NCBI GenBank assembly: GCA_002746415.1
Contig: NVXD01000006.1
Coordinates: 62,001-126,000, forward strand
DNA: 64,000 nt
Reading direction: 5' to 3'
Source of the DNA: Flavobacteriaceae bacterium
GTDB lineage: Bacteria; Bacteroidota; Bacteroidia; Flavobacteriales; Flavobacteriaceae
Part shown: piece after piece, positions 9,692 through 18,954 of the stretch
How positions within the stretch are numbered: the first letter of the stretch is position 1
Layout: every line of letters begins with the position of its first letter
Notes under the pieces: generated by a model
Databases searched by the model: none
What the model saw: only the letters and a program-made list of their open reading frames with translations
What the model was told of the DNA's origin: nothing
Translations under genes and position numbers: made by a program

Positions 9692-11368
9692 ATGAAACTA
9701 CGTATACTATCCCTTGCTTTCGTATTGGTTACTATGATCCAAATTACAGCTTGCAAAAACAAAACCCTAAAACCCGAATTGGGTTCTTTGGATTTACTTA
9801 GAGGAGAACTTTTACTTTGTGGGAAGGAGTTTGGAGATGTCAGTTTTTCTGAATCCTGTAGTCCAGAGACTCGGCAAACGTTTAACCTGGCAATTTCTCT
9901 TTTGCACTCTTTTGAGTATGCAGAAGCTGAAAAAGCCTTTGTGCAAGTCATAGATGCAGATCCAGAATGCGCTATGGCCTATTGGGGTGTGGCCATGAGT
10001 ATTTATCATGGATTATGGGCGCCTCCTGGGGATGCAGTGCTTAAAAAAGGAAACAAGCTACTTGCTATTGCCCAAGAATTACCGAAATCTAAAAAGGCTA
10101 CTCAATATATAGCCGCGATAAGTGCTTTTTATACGGATTGGGAAACGGTGGATAACCAAACAAGGAAAACTCGGTATGCTCAAAAAATGAAGGAGCTATT
10201 TGATGAATATGATACAGATACAGAAGTGACCGTTTTCTATGCCTTAGCCTTACGAGCTTCAGCTGCACCGACAGACAAGACCTATGCTAAGCAAAAACAA
10301 GCGGGTAAAATATTAGAGCTATTATTTGAAAAAGAACCGAATCATCCAGGGATAGCCCATTATATTATTCATTCATATGATTATGCTGAATTGGCGGAAT
10401 TGGGCCTTGTTACAGCAAGGCGATATGCAGAGATTGCACCGAATTCTGCGCATGCTCAGCATATGCCTTCACATATTTTTACACGATTGGGACTTTGGGA
10501 AGAATCCATTCAAACCAATATTAATTCGGCTTCCTCTGCGATGTGTTATGCAGAAAGTACCGCTCCAGGGGCACATTGGGATCAAGAGGTACATGCCATG
10601 GGATATTTGGTGTATGCACATTTGCAAACAGGAAACAATCAATTGGCGAAAGAGCAATACAATTATCTTAAATCCTTTGAAAAAATATTCCCCGAAAGTT
10701 TTGTAATTGCCTATACTGCTGCTGCTATTCCGGCTAGGATTACTGTAGAAAATAGAAACTGGAAAGAAGCTGCTACTATAGAATTGCCGCAAAATCTTGG
10801 TATGGATTGGAAACAATTTCCATGGCAGGTGTCCCTCTTGCACTTTGCAAGAGCATTAGGGGCCATACATACCAATGATATAGAAAGCGCAACCACAGAG
10901 CTCAACATTATGATTACGCTTCAAAACGAATTGATTGCCTTAGAAGATGCCTATAAAAGTAATCAGGTAGGTATTCAAATTAAAACAATTGAAGCTTGGA
11001 TACAGTTGCACAATGGAAATGAAAATGAGGCCATAGCTTTAATGAAAGTTGCTGCAGATATGGAAAGTAAGACTTCTAAACACCCAGTTACCCCAGGTGA
11101 AATTTTACCTGCTGATGAGCTTTTGGGAGATATGCTCCTTGCCGCCAATAAACCTATGGAGGCATTGGAAGTCTATTCCTTAAATCTAAAAAAACGCCCT
11201 AATAGATTCAATGGAATTTATGGCGCCGCCAAAGCTGCCGTGCAAACTGGGAATAAAGAAAAAGCACTGTTATATTTTAATCAATTGATATTACTAACTG
11301 AAAAATCCAATAGCGATAGACCAGAAATAGAAGAGGCCAAAGCATATATTACACAACAAGAAGTCTAA
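9692..11368 (+). CDS. TPR-repeat lipoprotein (first of two paralogues)
   Basis: A 558-residue protein with a lipoprotein signal: a hydrophobic N-terminus ending in QITACKN, with Cys at about residue 21. The body is built of tetratricopeptide helices; the first repeat reads EYAEAEKAFVQVIDADPECA followed by MAYWGVAMS. A histidine-rich motif AQHMPSHIFTRLG (about 250-262) and ALGAIHTND recur in the next gene, showing that the two are paralogues. It probably sits on the periplasmic or outer face of an envelope membrane and acts as a protein-docking scaffold. It is 21 bases upstream of the second TPR gene and is in the same operon as the SCO gene. Confidence 0.85.
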   Translation: MKLRILSLAFVLVTMIQITACKNKTLKPELGSLDLLRGELLLCGKEFGDVSFSESCSPETRQTFNLAISLLHSFEYAEAEKAFVQVIDADPECAMAYWGVAMSIYHGLWAPPGDAVLKKGNKLLAIAQELPKSKKATQYIAAISAFYTDWETVDNQTRKTRYAQKMKELFDEYDTDTEVTVFYALALRASAAPTDKTYAKQKQAGKILELLFEKEPNHPGIAHYIIHSYDYAELAELGLVTARRYAEIAPNSAHAQHMPSHIFTRLGLWEESIQTNINSASSAMCYAESTAPGAHWDQEVHAMGYLVYAHLQTGNNQLAKEQYNYLKSFEKIFPESFVIAYTAAAIPARITVENRNWKEAATIELPQNLGMDWKQFPWQVSLLHFARALGAIHTNDIESATTELNIMITLQNELIALEDAYKSNQVGIQIKTIEAWIQLHNGNENEAIALMKVAADMESKTSKHPVTPGEILPADELLGDMLLAANKPMEALEVYSLNLKKRPNRFNGIYGAAKAAVQTGNKEKALLYFNQLILLTEKSNSDRPEIEEAKAYITQQEV

Positions 11369-11389
11369 ATAATCAGAATTAAACCAATT

Positions 11390-13120
11390 ATGAAAAGAAA
11401 TTCCATCCTTATTATTCTCGCATTATCTATTTTGTCAGCTGTATATTTTTTTGAACGTAAACAGGATTCAAAGAAAAATGACATGACTTCTCAGGCTTCT
11501 TTTAGTTTTATTAAATGTACCGTAGCCAAGTACTTATTAAAGGATATTGATACCACGAAACAAATTGCTCCTTTGTTTAGTGGTTTGGGAAATCTTGATT
11601 ACCCTATAACAATAAAGACTCCCAGAGGGCAAGCTTTTTTTAATCAAGGGGTAAAACTCACCTATGCTTTTAATCATGCCGAGGCCCATAGGTCATTTAT
11701 GGAGGCAGCCCGTTTGGACCCAAGCGCAGCAATGGCATATTGGGGGCAAGCTTTAACTTTAGGGCCAAATATTAATGATCCATTTCCTGATGATGAGCGT
11801 AAGAAAATCATCAACATCGCTATTGATAAAGCACTTAAATATGCAAAGCAAGCAAGCAAAAAAGAACAAGCTTTGATCAATGCCTTAAGCGCAAGGTATA
11901 ATGAGGATTTAACAGCAGATATATCCAAATTGAACATAGCATATATGCATGCTATGTCCAAAGTAGCAAATAAATACCCTAAAGATGATAACATTCAAGT
12001 GCTTTACGCTGCTTCTGTAATGAACACGGTCCCTTGGAACTATTGGGACAAAGAAGGGAATCCATCCCCTTATATTGCAGACGCTAAAGCCGCCTTGGAA
12101 GCCGCTATGAAAATTGACTCAGAAAATGCTGGGGCACATCATTATTATATTCATATGGTAGAACTTCCAACGCCAGATTTGGCCGTAGCCAGCGCCGATA
12201 AACTAACTACTTTAATGGAAGCTGCTGGGCATATTGTACATATGCCTTCCCATGTGTATATACGCGTGGGTAGATATTTAGATGCTGTAAAAGCCAATCA
12301 AGCGGCAATTTTAGCGGATGAAGATTACATTTCACAATGTTTTGCACAAGGGCTTTACCCCTTAGCCTATTACCCTCATAACATTCATTTTCTTTGGTCG
12401 GCATCAAGTTTATTGGGAGACAGTGAAGTTGCCATTGATGCGGCAAAAAAGACTGCAGAGAAAGTACCTGTAGGAGAATTTTTGAAGCTTCCATTTCTAC
12501 AAGATTTTGCAGCTACTCCTTTATTGGCCTATACCAGATTTGGTAAATGGAATGAAATTTTAACCATACCGGCTCCAAACTCAGATATTAAACACCTAAG
12601 CCTTATGCGTCATTATACAAGAGGTATTGCTTTTATTCGCAAAGGAAGTATTAAGAACGCAGAAGAAGAATTGGAAGCCATTGCAGCACTTAAAAAGGAC
12701 CCAGAATTGGAAACTTTAGTCGCCATTCCTAACAATACGTCTTTATCAATTGCCAACCTAGCCTATGAAGTTGTTGCCGGTGAATTGGCTGCTCTAAAAG
12801 GGAATACTAAAGTAGCTATTGAGCATTTGACAAAAGCAACGATTTTAGAAGACAATTTGGTATACACAGAACCCTCAGCTTGGCATATACCTACAAGGCA
12901 AAATCTTGGAGACATTTTGTTAAAAGCTAAGAAATTTGAGGAGGCTGAGAAGGTATACAAAGAAGACTTAAAGGTGCTAAGACAGAATGGTTGGTCACTA
13001 ATGGGTTTATATAAAAGTTTAATAGAACAAGGTAAAACAGAAGAGGCCACTATCATTAAAAAGGAATTCGATAAAGCCTGGGAAAATGCTGATCTTGAAA
13101 TAGGAACCTCAGTTTTATAA
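11390..13120 (+). CDS. TPR-repeat envelope protein (second paralogue)
   Basis: A 576-residue protein with an N-terminal hydrophobic anchor (about residues 5-22) but no lipobox, so it is probably held in the inner membrane with its body in the periplasm. Its TPR blocks match those of the preceding gene: HAEAHRSFMEAARLDPSA then MAYWGQALT, and IVHMPSHVYIRVG against AQHMPSHIFTRLG. The conserved His-Met-Pro-Ser-His motif in both proteins might bind a metal or substrate, which would fit the copper-related SCO gene that follows 15 bases later. The family is known to me only as tetratricopeptide-repeat proteins, with no assigned function. Confidence 0.85.
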   Translation: MKRNSILIILALSILSAVYFFERKQDSKKNDMTSQASFSFIKCTVAKYLLKDIDTTKQIAPLFSGLGNLDYPITIKTPRGQAFFNQGVKLTYAFNHAEAHRSFMEAARLDPSAAMAYWGQALTLGPNINDPFPDDERKKIINIAIDKALKYAKQASKKEQALINALSARYNEDLTADISKLNIAYMHAMSKVANKYPKDDNIQVLYAASVMNTVPWNYWDKEGNPSPYIADAKAALEAAMKIDSENAGAHHYYIHMVELPTPDLAVASADKLTTLMEAAGHIVHMPSHVYIRVGRYLDAVKANQAAILADEDYISQCFAQGLYPLAYYPHNIHFLWSASSLLGDSEVAIDAAKKTAEKVPVGEFLKLPFLQDFAATPLLAYTRFGKWNEILTIPAPNSDIKHLSLMRHYTRGIAFIRKGSIKNAEEELEAIAALKKDPELETLVAIPNNTSLSIANLAYEVVAGELAALKGNTKVAIEHLTKATILEDNLVYTEPSAWHIPTRQNLGDILLKAKKFEEAEKVYKEDLKVLRQNGWSLMGLYKSLIEQGKTEEATIIKKEFDKAWENADLEIGTSVL

Positions 13121-13135
13121 TCCGAAATTGATCAT

Positions 13136-13792
13136 ATGAAGTTTTGGAGTACATCAAATGTAAAAAAAGGTCTGTTGCTATGTGCAGCTTTGGCTGTAGG
13201 GTATCTTATATATATTCTGATACCTAAAGAGGAACTGCCTATCTATAACCCTGCCGATATCAATCCGAAACTTGTAGATGAAAGCAAACAACACATCAAT
13301 AAAAATCATAAAGTGGGAGATTTTTTATTGATTAATCAAAATGGAGATACCATTACCCAACATGATTATGAAGATAAAATATATGTAACGGATTTCTTTT
13401 TTACACGCTGCCCATCCATTTGTCCAGTAATGACAAATAATATGGGGAAACTCCAGGGAATTTTCAGGAATAATGATGATGTCATGTTTTTATCCCTTTC
13501 AGTAACGCCAGAAATAGACAGCATTCCAATACTAAGAGCGTATGCCACAAAAAAAGGAGTTATAGATTCCAAATGGAACATTACAACTGGAGATAAACAA
13601 CACATCTATGAACTGGCACGTAAAAGTTATTTTGCTGCAGTTGATGAAGGGGATGGTGGATTACAAGATTTTATCCATACCACTCATTTTGTTTTGGTCG
13701 ATAAAAAAAAACAGATTCGGGGCATTTATGACGGTACCAATGATGCAGATATTGTTAGGCTAACCAATGCCATTATTTTTTTATTAGATTAA
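13136..13792 (+). CDS. SCO1/SenC family copper chaperone or thiol reductase
   Basis: A 218-residue membrane-anchored thioredoxin-fold protein. A single N-terminal membrane helix lies at about 12-30. The copper/thiol site is CPSICP (about 91-96), the CxxxC of the SCO family, and the distal histidine is in TTHFVLVD (about 183), so all three copper ligands are present. SCO proteins insert copper into the CuA centre of cytochrome oxidase or reduce its cysteines. Here no oxidase gene is adjacent; the protein is encoded with two TPR proteins, which suggests a different client. It is the last gene of the operon; the sigma factor gene begins 193 bases downstream. Confidence 0.9.
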   Translation: MKFWSTSNVKKGLLLCAALAVGYLIYILIPKEELPIYNPADINPKLVDESKQHINKNHKVGDFLLINQNGDTITQHDYEDKIYVTDFFFTRCPSICPVMTNNMGKLQGIFRNNDDVMFLSLSVTPEIDSIPILRAYATKKGVIDSKWNITTGDKQHIYELARKSYFAAVDEGDGGLQDFIHTTHFVLVDKKKQIRGIYDGTNDADIVRLTNAIIFLLD

Positions 13793-13985
13793 CACAACCC
13801 GTTATTCACGTTAGCTTTATGGTGCTTATTATCACTACTATATAAATTATTTCTACAAAAAAATTCTTCATAACTGTGCCCCTACCGTCTTAATAAGATT
13901 AGTATAAGTATAACTATCTGGGTTAGGAAAATTCATATTAAAAGTGTATCATGTATGTCCATAACCATTTTAACTAAATTATAAT

Positions 13986-14849
13986 ATGAGGCAACTAAAG
14001 ATTATCAAACAAGTAACAAACCGAGAATCAAAATCTTTAGACAAATACTTGCAGGATATTAGTAAAATTGATTTAATTACCGCAAACGAAGAAGTAGAAT
14101 TAGCACAAAAAATACGTACTGGTGATCAAGCTGCCTTAGAGAAATTAACAAATGCCAACTTAAGATTTGTGGTTTCTGTAGCAAAACAATATCAAAACCA
14201 AGGACTTAAATTACCAGATTTAATTAATGAAGGAAATGTTGGTCTGGTAAAAGCAGCAAAACGTTTTGATGAAACTAGAGGATTTAAATTTATTTCTTAT
14301 GCCGTATGGTGGATTAGACAATCCATATTGCAGGCATTAGCAGAGCAATCCCGTATAGTAAGGTTACCATTGAATAAGATAGGTTCTATCAATAAAATCA
14401 AAAAGGCTTTTTCTTATTTAGAACAAGCTCATGAAAGACCACCTTCCCCTGAAGAAATTGCCAGGGAGTTAGATATGACCATTACTGAAGTAAAACAATC
14501 ATTAAAAAATTCTGGCCGTCATGTATCCATGGATGCTCCGTTAAGGGAAGGTGAAGATTCTAACCTTTATGATGTGTTACGATCAGGAGAATCTCCAAGA
14601 CCAGATCAATTACTTTTGCTACAATCTTTAAATACTGAAATCAACAGAGCATTAGAAACACTATCTCCTCGTGAAGCGGATGTTATTAAACTTTATTATG
14701 GAATTGGTGATGAGGCCTCAATGACACTTGCAGAAATCGGTCAGACCTTTGATCTTACACGAGAACGAGTAAGACAAATTAGAGAAAAAGCTATCCGGAA
14801 ACTAAGACATAATTCTAGGAGTAAAATTCTAAAAACATATTTAGGGTAA
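13986..14849 (+). CDS. rpoD: Primary RNA polymerase sigma factor, RpoD type
   Basis: A 287-residue sigma-70 of the short form normal for Bacteroidota, lacking region 1.1. Region 1.2 is [20 protein letters not shown], region 2 runs from about 50 to 120 with [21 protein letters not shown] and the promoter-melting [12 protein letters not shown], region 3 follows, and region 4 has the helix-turn-helix [18 protein letters not shown] (about 245-265). It is expected to recognise the TTTG / TAnnTTTG promoters of this phylum. The gene stands alone and ends in a very strong terminator. It could in principle be a second RpoD copy, but its length and sequence fit the housekeeping factor. Confidence 0.93.
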   Translation: MRQLKIIKQVTNRESKSLDKYLQDISKIDLITANEEVELAQKIRTGDQAALEKLTNANLRFVVSVAKQYQNQGLKLPDLINEGNVGLVKAAKRFDETRGFKFISYAVWWIRQSILQALAEQSRIVRLPLNKIGSINKIKKAFSYLEQAHERPPSPEEIARELDMTITEVKQSLKNSGRHVSMDAPLREGEDSNLYDVLRSGESPRPDQLLLLQSLNTEINRALETLSPREADVIKLYYGIGDEASMTLAEIGQTFDLTRERVRQIREKAIRKLRHNSRSKILKTYLG

Positions 14850-14867
14850 TCACTAAAAAATTGCCTT

Positions 14868-14915
14868 AAAACAAAAAGAGCCTTTAGCACGCATGTTAAA
14901 GGCTCTTTTTGTTTT
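14868..14915. terminator. Strong bidirectional terminator
   Basis: Perfect inverted repeat with 19-bp arms (14868-14886 and 14897-14915) around a 10-base loop. The arms run from A-rich to GAGCCTTTA, so a T tract follows the stem on both strands. It ends rpoD on the plus strand and would end the micropeptide genes on the minus strand. Confidence 0.92.
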
Positions 14916-14926
14916 CTATTTTAATT

Positions 14927-15028
14927 TTAGAAATAACTTAATTTGTGGATGTTGAAATCCAATAAAATTTCATTTAAATCTTCAATGAAATTAATGTAAG
15001 CTGTGCTGTCATTGTTATTATTTGTCAT
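14927..15028 (-). CDS. Micropeptide, 33 aa (second of a tandem paralogous pair)
   Basis: A short frame with ATG at 15028 and TAA ending at 14927. The peptide begins MTNNNNDST and its body contains AYINFIEDLNEILLDF and ends HKLSYF. It aligns without gaps to the peptide encoded just upstream at 15163-15065: the two share Y-x-x-F-x-x-x-LNEIL and an L-x-Y at the same distance near the C-terminus, about 9 identities in 24 plus many conservative changes. Such paralogy is strong evidence that both are translated. The peptide is acidic with an amphipathic helix pattern; no signal peptide, membrane helix or cysteine is present. It lies 36 bases after its partner and 11 bases before the shared terminator. 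Function unknown. Confidence 0.65.
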   Translation of the reverse strand: MTNNNNDSTAYINFIEDLNEILLDFNIHKLSYF

Positions 15029-15064
15029 GATAAGGGGGTTTAAAATTGTAAAATATGGGATGGT

Positions 15065-15163
15065 TTATAAATAATCCAATTCTACCAATTCATTCATACT
15101 TAAAATTTCATTTAATTCTTGAAGAAAGGATAGGTATTCCTCTCCGTAGGTATCATACAACAT
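15065..15163 (-). CDS. Micropeptide, 32 aa (first of a tandem paralogous pair)
   Basis: ATG at 15163, TAA ending at 15065. The peptide starts MLYDTYGEE and contains EYLSFLQELNEIL, then NELVELDYL. It is paralogous to the 33-aa peptide downstream (shared LNEIL core and flanking aromatic positions). A promoter-like element with an overlapping palindrome lies about 30-70 bases upstream. The pair follows the YaiO gene by 131 bases on the same strand, so read-through from the large operon is also possible. There is no Shine-Dalgarno sequence, as usual in this phylum. I do not recognise the family. Confidence 0.65.
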   Translation of the reverse strand: MLYDTYGEEYLSFLQELNEILSMNELVELDYL

Positions 15164-15194
15164 AGGTTTAAGATTTAGGGGTATTCCTATAGTA

Positions 15195-15234
15195 TAAACG
15201 TATTTCTTTTAAGTTTATTTTACAATTAATTGTA
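15195..15234 (-). promoter_or_regulatory. Promoter-like element with overlapping palindrome upstream of micropeptides
   Basis: On the minus strand TTG (15225-15223), 20 bases, then TACGTTTA (15202-15195) resembles the Bacteroidota TTG-N19/20-TAnnTTTG promoter; transcription would start about 25-30 bases before the 32-aa gene. The -33 TTG lies inside a perfect 14-bp palindrome TACAATTAATTGTA (15221-15234), a shape typical of repressor sites of the MarR type. The assignment is by inspection only. Confidence 0.45.
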
Positions 15235-15294
15235 GTGATGCCCTATTCTTTTGTTGTGAAACGCCTCAAACTGTAGGTTACATCTAACATTGAC

Positions 15295-16563
15295 TTAAAA
15301 TTTAATGCGATATTGTATGCCACCAGAAACTGCTAAAACAAAGTTTCCGGCATCAAAAACTAGTTCTTGTCGTAAGACCCCAGCGCTTAATTTCCACACA
15401 TTTTGCTTGTTTTTAGAAGGAAATTGATGTTCTAAAATAATCTGTTGCGATTCTAGGTAAAATACCGTTTGTGCAAGTACTACATTATCTACATTTAGCT
15501 GTCTCAATTCCGGTAAAAAACCATATCCAAGAGTAATTCCTATATAGTTTTCTGCGGTTTTCCCATACTTTCTTGCTGTAAGTGTACTTGAAAAACTTGG
15601 GGAAGCATTATCTACTGGTGTAACATAAGGCCTAATACTGAAATAATAATCTCCTTTATATAAACTAACGGAACCAGTGTATATCGTTGCAGCCTTGGTG
15701 TTGAAATCGTAATGCCTAGCTCCAATAGAAGCAGTCAATGAATTGGGTAGCTTTACAAATACCTCTGCCCTGCCCATATTTTCTGGTAGAATTTTTGATG
15801 CGGAATAGGCATATGCTAAATTTAAATAGATTTTTTCTGATACTTTGGGATACACCTCCAAGCCATATTGCATTCCGTTATATCCAAAACGATTGGCATA
15901 GGTAACACTACCAATGATACTACCATATTTGGTATTCCTTTTATAGTCGAACGTGGCAAGGGTCATAGGGTCAAAAACAGCATCGAATACATCCATACTA
16001 ATTGAAGCACCTATACTATTGAATCTGGTGTTCTCTTTTAATTCTTGTAAAAACGAATCTGCAAGAATATCATTTGGGTATTTATTTGTGTGTGTTTTTA
16101 GCAACTCAATGGCAGTAACTTCCTCACCCATCATCGCTAGGGCTTTTGTTTTTAGCAACAATAGGTCCTTGTCGTGCTTTATATAAAGAAGTGCTTTATT
16201 GGCAAGACCTAGTGCTATATAGGGGTTTTTGGCATATAATTCATTGTTTACTGCTGAAATCCATACTTCTTTAATTTCTTTTTCTCTAGAAATAATTTTA
16301 TTAAATTCTTTTCTAGCCGTATCATATTTTTTATCCCAACTATATGTTTTGGCCAGTAAAGTATGTACATCTGTGTACTCTGGGTATTTAGATAAGATTT
16401 GTTTTAAGGTGTCTCTAGCTTGTGCCCTTTTTCCTTTAAATGCCAAATCCCTGGCAACCATAAAAGAGTCATCAGGATTGCCCTGATAAGTGGATTCCTG
16501 ACTGAAGCTACAGAAGCATCCAATCAAAAAAAGGATAATGGTATATGTTTGTTTTATTTTCAT
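15295..16563 (-). CDS. YaiO-family outer-membrane barrel with N-terminal TPR
   Basis: A 422-residue outer-membrane protein. Signal peptide 1-22, TPR-like helical repeats about 25-165 (AFKGKRAQARDTLKQILSKY, KYDTARKEFNKIISREKE, ITAVELLKTHTNKYP-like), then from about 180 a beta-barrel of alternating strands rich in aromatic residues, ending KF. This layout (periplasmic TPR plus barrel) is that of PgaA and of YaiO, which in E. coli is encoded near a GT2 gene; such proteins export or dock an exopolysaccharide. Its start overlaps the end of the sulfatase-like gene by 4 bases, showing translational coupling. It is the last large gene of the operon. Confidence 0.85.
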   Translation of the reverse strand: MKIKQTYTIILFLIGCFCSFSQESTYQGNPDDSFMVARDLAFKGKRAQARDTLKQILSKYPEYTDVHTLLAKTYSWDKKYDTARKEFNKIISREKEIKEVWISAVNNELYAKNPYIALGLANKALLYIKHDKDLLLLKTKALAMMGEEVTAIELLKTHTNKYPNDILADSFLQELKENTRFNSIGASISMDVFDAVFDPMTLATFDYKRNTKYGSIIGSVTYANRFGYNGMQYGLEVYPKVSEKIYLNLAYAYSASKILPENMGRAEVFVKLPNSLTASIGARHYDFNTKAATIYTGSVSLYKGDYYFSIRPYVTPVDNASPSFSSTLTARKYGKTAENYIGITLGYGFLPELRQLNVDNVVLAQTVFYLESQQIILEHQFPSKNKQNVWKLSAGVLRQELVFDAGNFVLAVSGGIQYRIKF

Positions 16564-18950
16564 TTGTTTACTATAGATGCTGTAATAGTTTCACTTTGAA
16601 GGTTTTTGTCACTCTCATTAGATTCCTTTTCAGCTATTGATTTCCTTGCCCTTTTTATTTTTTTAAAGACCTCTTTGTCATTAATTCTGTTTCGACTTAT
16701 GGCACTCGCCAAATTAATAGCTTCTTCATTTCTGCCGGCCCAAAAATAAACATCCAGTAATGCGCTATACCCATCAACATAAGTAGGGTATTTTCTAATG
16801 GCTTCCCTTAAAATATGTATGGCGTTTTCATAATGACCCTCCCAACCATTTATCCTACCCATCAATATTTCAGTGTCTGCATGCCCTGGCACTTTAAATA
16901 AGATGTATTTGCACAGCAGTAATGCTCTATCTCTTTTATTATTGAAGGCTAAACTTCTTGCTGTAAAATAGGCATTGTCAACATTATTACCATTGAAGAC
17001 ACTATTGACCCATATCATTTCTTGTTTTGTAAATATATTTTTGGCCTGGGGGAAAATGGAATGCTTACTGGGAATGATTTTATCATTGGCCGTAACATAT
17101 TTATTGACAGCTTTAAAATAGCTGAACTTATGTCTTATGACCCTTTCCAACGAATCATTATCTGATGTAATGATTTTTAATCCTTTTGTAATCCTATAGA
17201 TATCCTTGTTTGATATAAAATAATCACCATAGATATAATCCTGAATTCTTTTCTTACTTCTAAACAGTGGTATCTCTTTCTCTGCCTTAAATTTATTAGT
17301 CTTGACCAAAGAATTTCCCAACCATGATACTTGTTCAGGAACATTTAATTGGTACCTTTCATTAAGCAGTGAAACCAATGTAGGTGCAATATCTGCATGT
17401 GAAGAAATAGATTTTATAGTTTTGTGAGCCTTTAACATAGGGCTATAAATTAGCAATGGGACTTTGTACCTGCTCAATTCATTTTCTTGAGGAAGTTCTG
17501 CCATATTGTGACTTCCAACAATAAAAAATATAGTATTATTAAATTTTTCATTCTCTTTATAACTTTTAAAGAATGAAAAAATAGATTGGTCCGTATACAA
17601 GACACTAGCAAAAATTTCTTTGTTTTTGTGAATCAATCTTTTTGATTTTTTCGATAGCCCAACAGATTTGGAAACCACCTCCTCTACTCTATTTTCGTAT
17701 GCTTCATGATTTGGTATTAAGAATGATACTTTTGTGCTTTGCGTTAAAAACACGTCCATTCTAGGTTTCTGAACTTCGTAATGATCCATGTTCCATTTTT
17801 TGAAAAGTTCAGCATCTGGATATCCTAATGATATTCCAGCGGCATCTTCTTCTTGTTTGGAATAAGAGTCTCCAAAGCTTTTATTATCCATTATGTAGTC
17901 TACTCGCTCCTCGTGTAGAAATTTGTCGAAATGATTAATTGCACTATTCCCGCCATAATTAAAAGTAGTGTAGTACCCATTGTTTTTTAATATGCTATAA
18001 AGTGTATGTCTATTTGGTGCTTGTTCTATCTGCGAAAATCCTCTATCTCCAAAGGGAAGTGAGCCAATTATAGTGGGTATGGCAGCGGCCGTTTCCCCAC
18101 TATTACTCAAATAGTTAGGCCAATAAAGGGATTGCTTGCCTAGCGAGTCTAAAAAGGGTGTAAATCCTTTATAAATTGCATTGTCACCCACAAAATCTGA
18201 GCCTAGACCATCTACAATAATAAATACAAGATTTGGTTTTTCTTCCTTTAGATTAAAATATTCTCCTAAAACATTATACTCTTTAGATAATCTGAGCAAA
18301 GGGTATTCTTCTTTTCCTTCATATTTATTAAAATCGAATACTTCATTAATAATGCTCTCACATAAATGCTGCAACTTACTTTCATTTATTGGTTTTCTAT
18401 CCGATATCAATGTTGTTAAAAAAAGGCTAAAAAGAACTATTGTAAGCGGATACATTTTACTTATAAGAGTATGGACTGAAGACGTAATTTTATGGAAAAA
18501 GTAAAACAAACCACCCATGACAAGAAGGAAGCATAGCGAAATAAGGAAAACATTTCCCAAATGAAATTCGGCACCCATGTTGGATAATTCCCAAACGCCC
18601 ATAATTTCATATTGCTCTACATAGTATTCAACTAACAAACATTCCGCTATAAGGAATGTCATAAGCAGGATGAATGTGACCTTAAACCCTAATCTTGGTT
18701 TTTTGTTTTCTAAAAAATTGAATATAAATGCAATAAAAAATGCAATGAGAGATGTAAAGCCAATTTGATGCTGTATAAGAATAAAGACACTTTTATTTAG
18801 AAAGCTGTCTAGGACACCATTAGAGTATAATCTTATATATTGAAAAAATGAAAGTATCACCAAGCATCCAAAAAATGAAAGTACCAGCCTAATGAAGTCT
18901 TTTAAAGTCTTCCTTTCTACATTACTAGATATGTTATTTTCAATTTGCAT
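16560..18950 (-). CDS. Membrane sulfatase-fold protein (LtaS/phosphoethanolamine-transferase-like) with C-terminal TPR
   Basis: A 796-residue protein starting at the ATG at 18950 (an upstream TTG in frame is less likely). The N-terminal 200 residues hold five membrane helices, as in LtaS and EptA enzymes that transfer phosphoglycerol or phosphoethanolamine. A periplasmic alkaline-phosphatase-superfamily domain follows: LVFIIVDGLGSDF gives the first metal site, SGETAAAIPTI the likely nucleophile Thr, and SHADIAPTLVSLL the distal His. The usual Asp-His metal pair is replaced by Ser-His in VGSHNMAELP, so catalysis may be altered. The C-terminus (about 640-760) has TPR units like those of YaiO (YFTARSLAFNNKRDRALLL). 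It starts 4 bases after the GT2 stop and overlaps yaiO by 4 bases. It probably modifies or releases the polymer made by the GT2. Confidence 0.8.
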   Translation of the reverse strand: MQIENNISSNVERKTLKDFIRLVLSFFGCLVILSFFQYIRLYSNGVLDSFLNKSVFILIQHQIGFTSLIAFFIAFIFNFLENKKPRLGFKVTFILLMTFLIAECLLVEYYVEQYEIMGVWELSNMGAEFHLGNVFLISLCFLLVMGGLFYFFHKITSSVHTLISKMYPLTIVLFSLFLTTLISDRKPINESKLQHLCESIINEVFDFNKYEGKEEYPLLRLSKEYNVLGEYFNLKEEKPNLVFIIVDGLGSDFVGDNAIYKGFTPFLDSLGKQSLYWPNYLSNSGETAAAIPTIIGSLPFGDRGFSQIEQAPNRHTLYSILKNNGYYTTFNYGGNSAINHFDKFLHEERVDYIMDNKSFGDSYSKQEEDAAGISLGYPDAELFKKWNMDHYEVQKPRMDVFLTQSTKVSFLIPNHEAYENRVEEVVSKSVGLSKKSKRLIHKNKEIFASVLYTDQSIFSFFKSYKENEKFNNTIFFIVGSHNMAELPQENELSRYKVPLLIYSPMLKAHKTIKSISSHADIAPTLVSLLNERYQLNVPEQVSWLGNSLVKTNKFKAEKEIPLFRSKKRIQDYIYGDYFISNKDIYRITKGLKIITSDNDSLERVIRHKFSYFKAVNKYVTANDKIIPSKHSIFPQAKNIFTKQEMIWVNSVFNGNNVDNAYFTARSLAFNNKRDRALLLCKYILFKVPGHADTEILMGRINGWEGHYENAIHILREAIRKYPTYVDGYSALLDVYFWAGRNEEAINLASAISRNRINDKEVFKKIKRARKSIAEKESNESDKNLQSETITASIVNK

Positions 18951-18954
18951 TATA

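Noticed and set aside
10377-10843. Overlapping ORFs of 109 and 124 codons inside the first TPR gene
   Set aside because: They lie within a protein with a continuous repeat pattern and carry no motif of their own.
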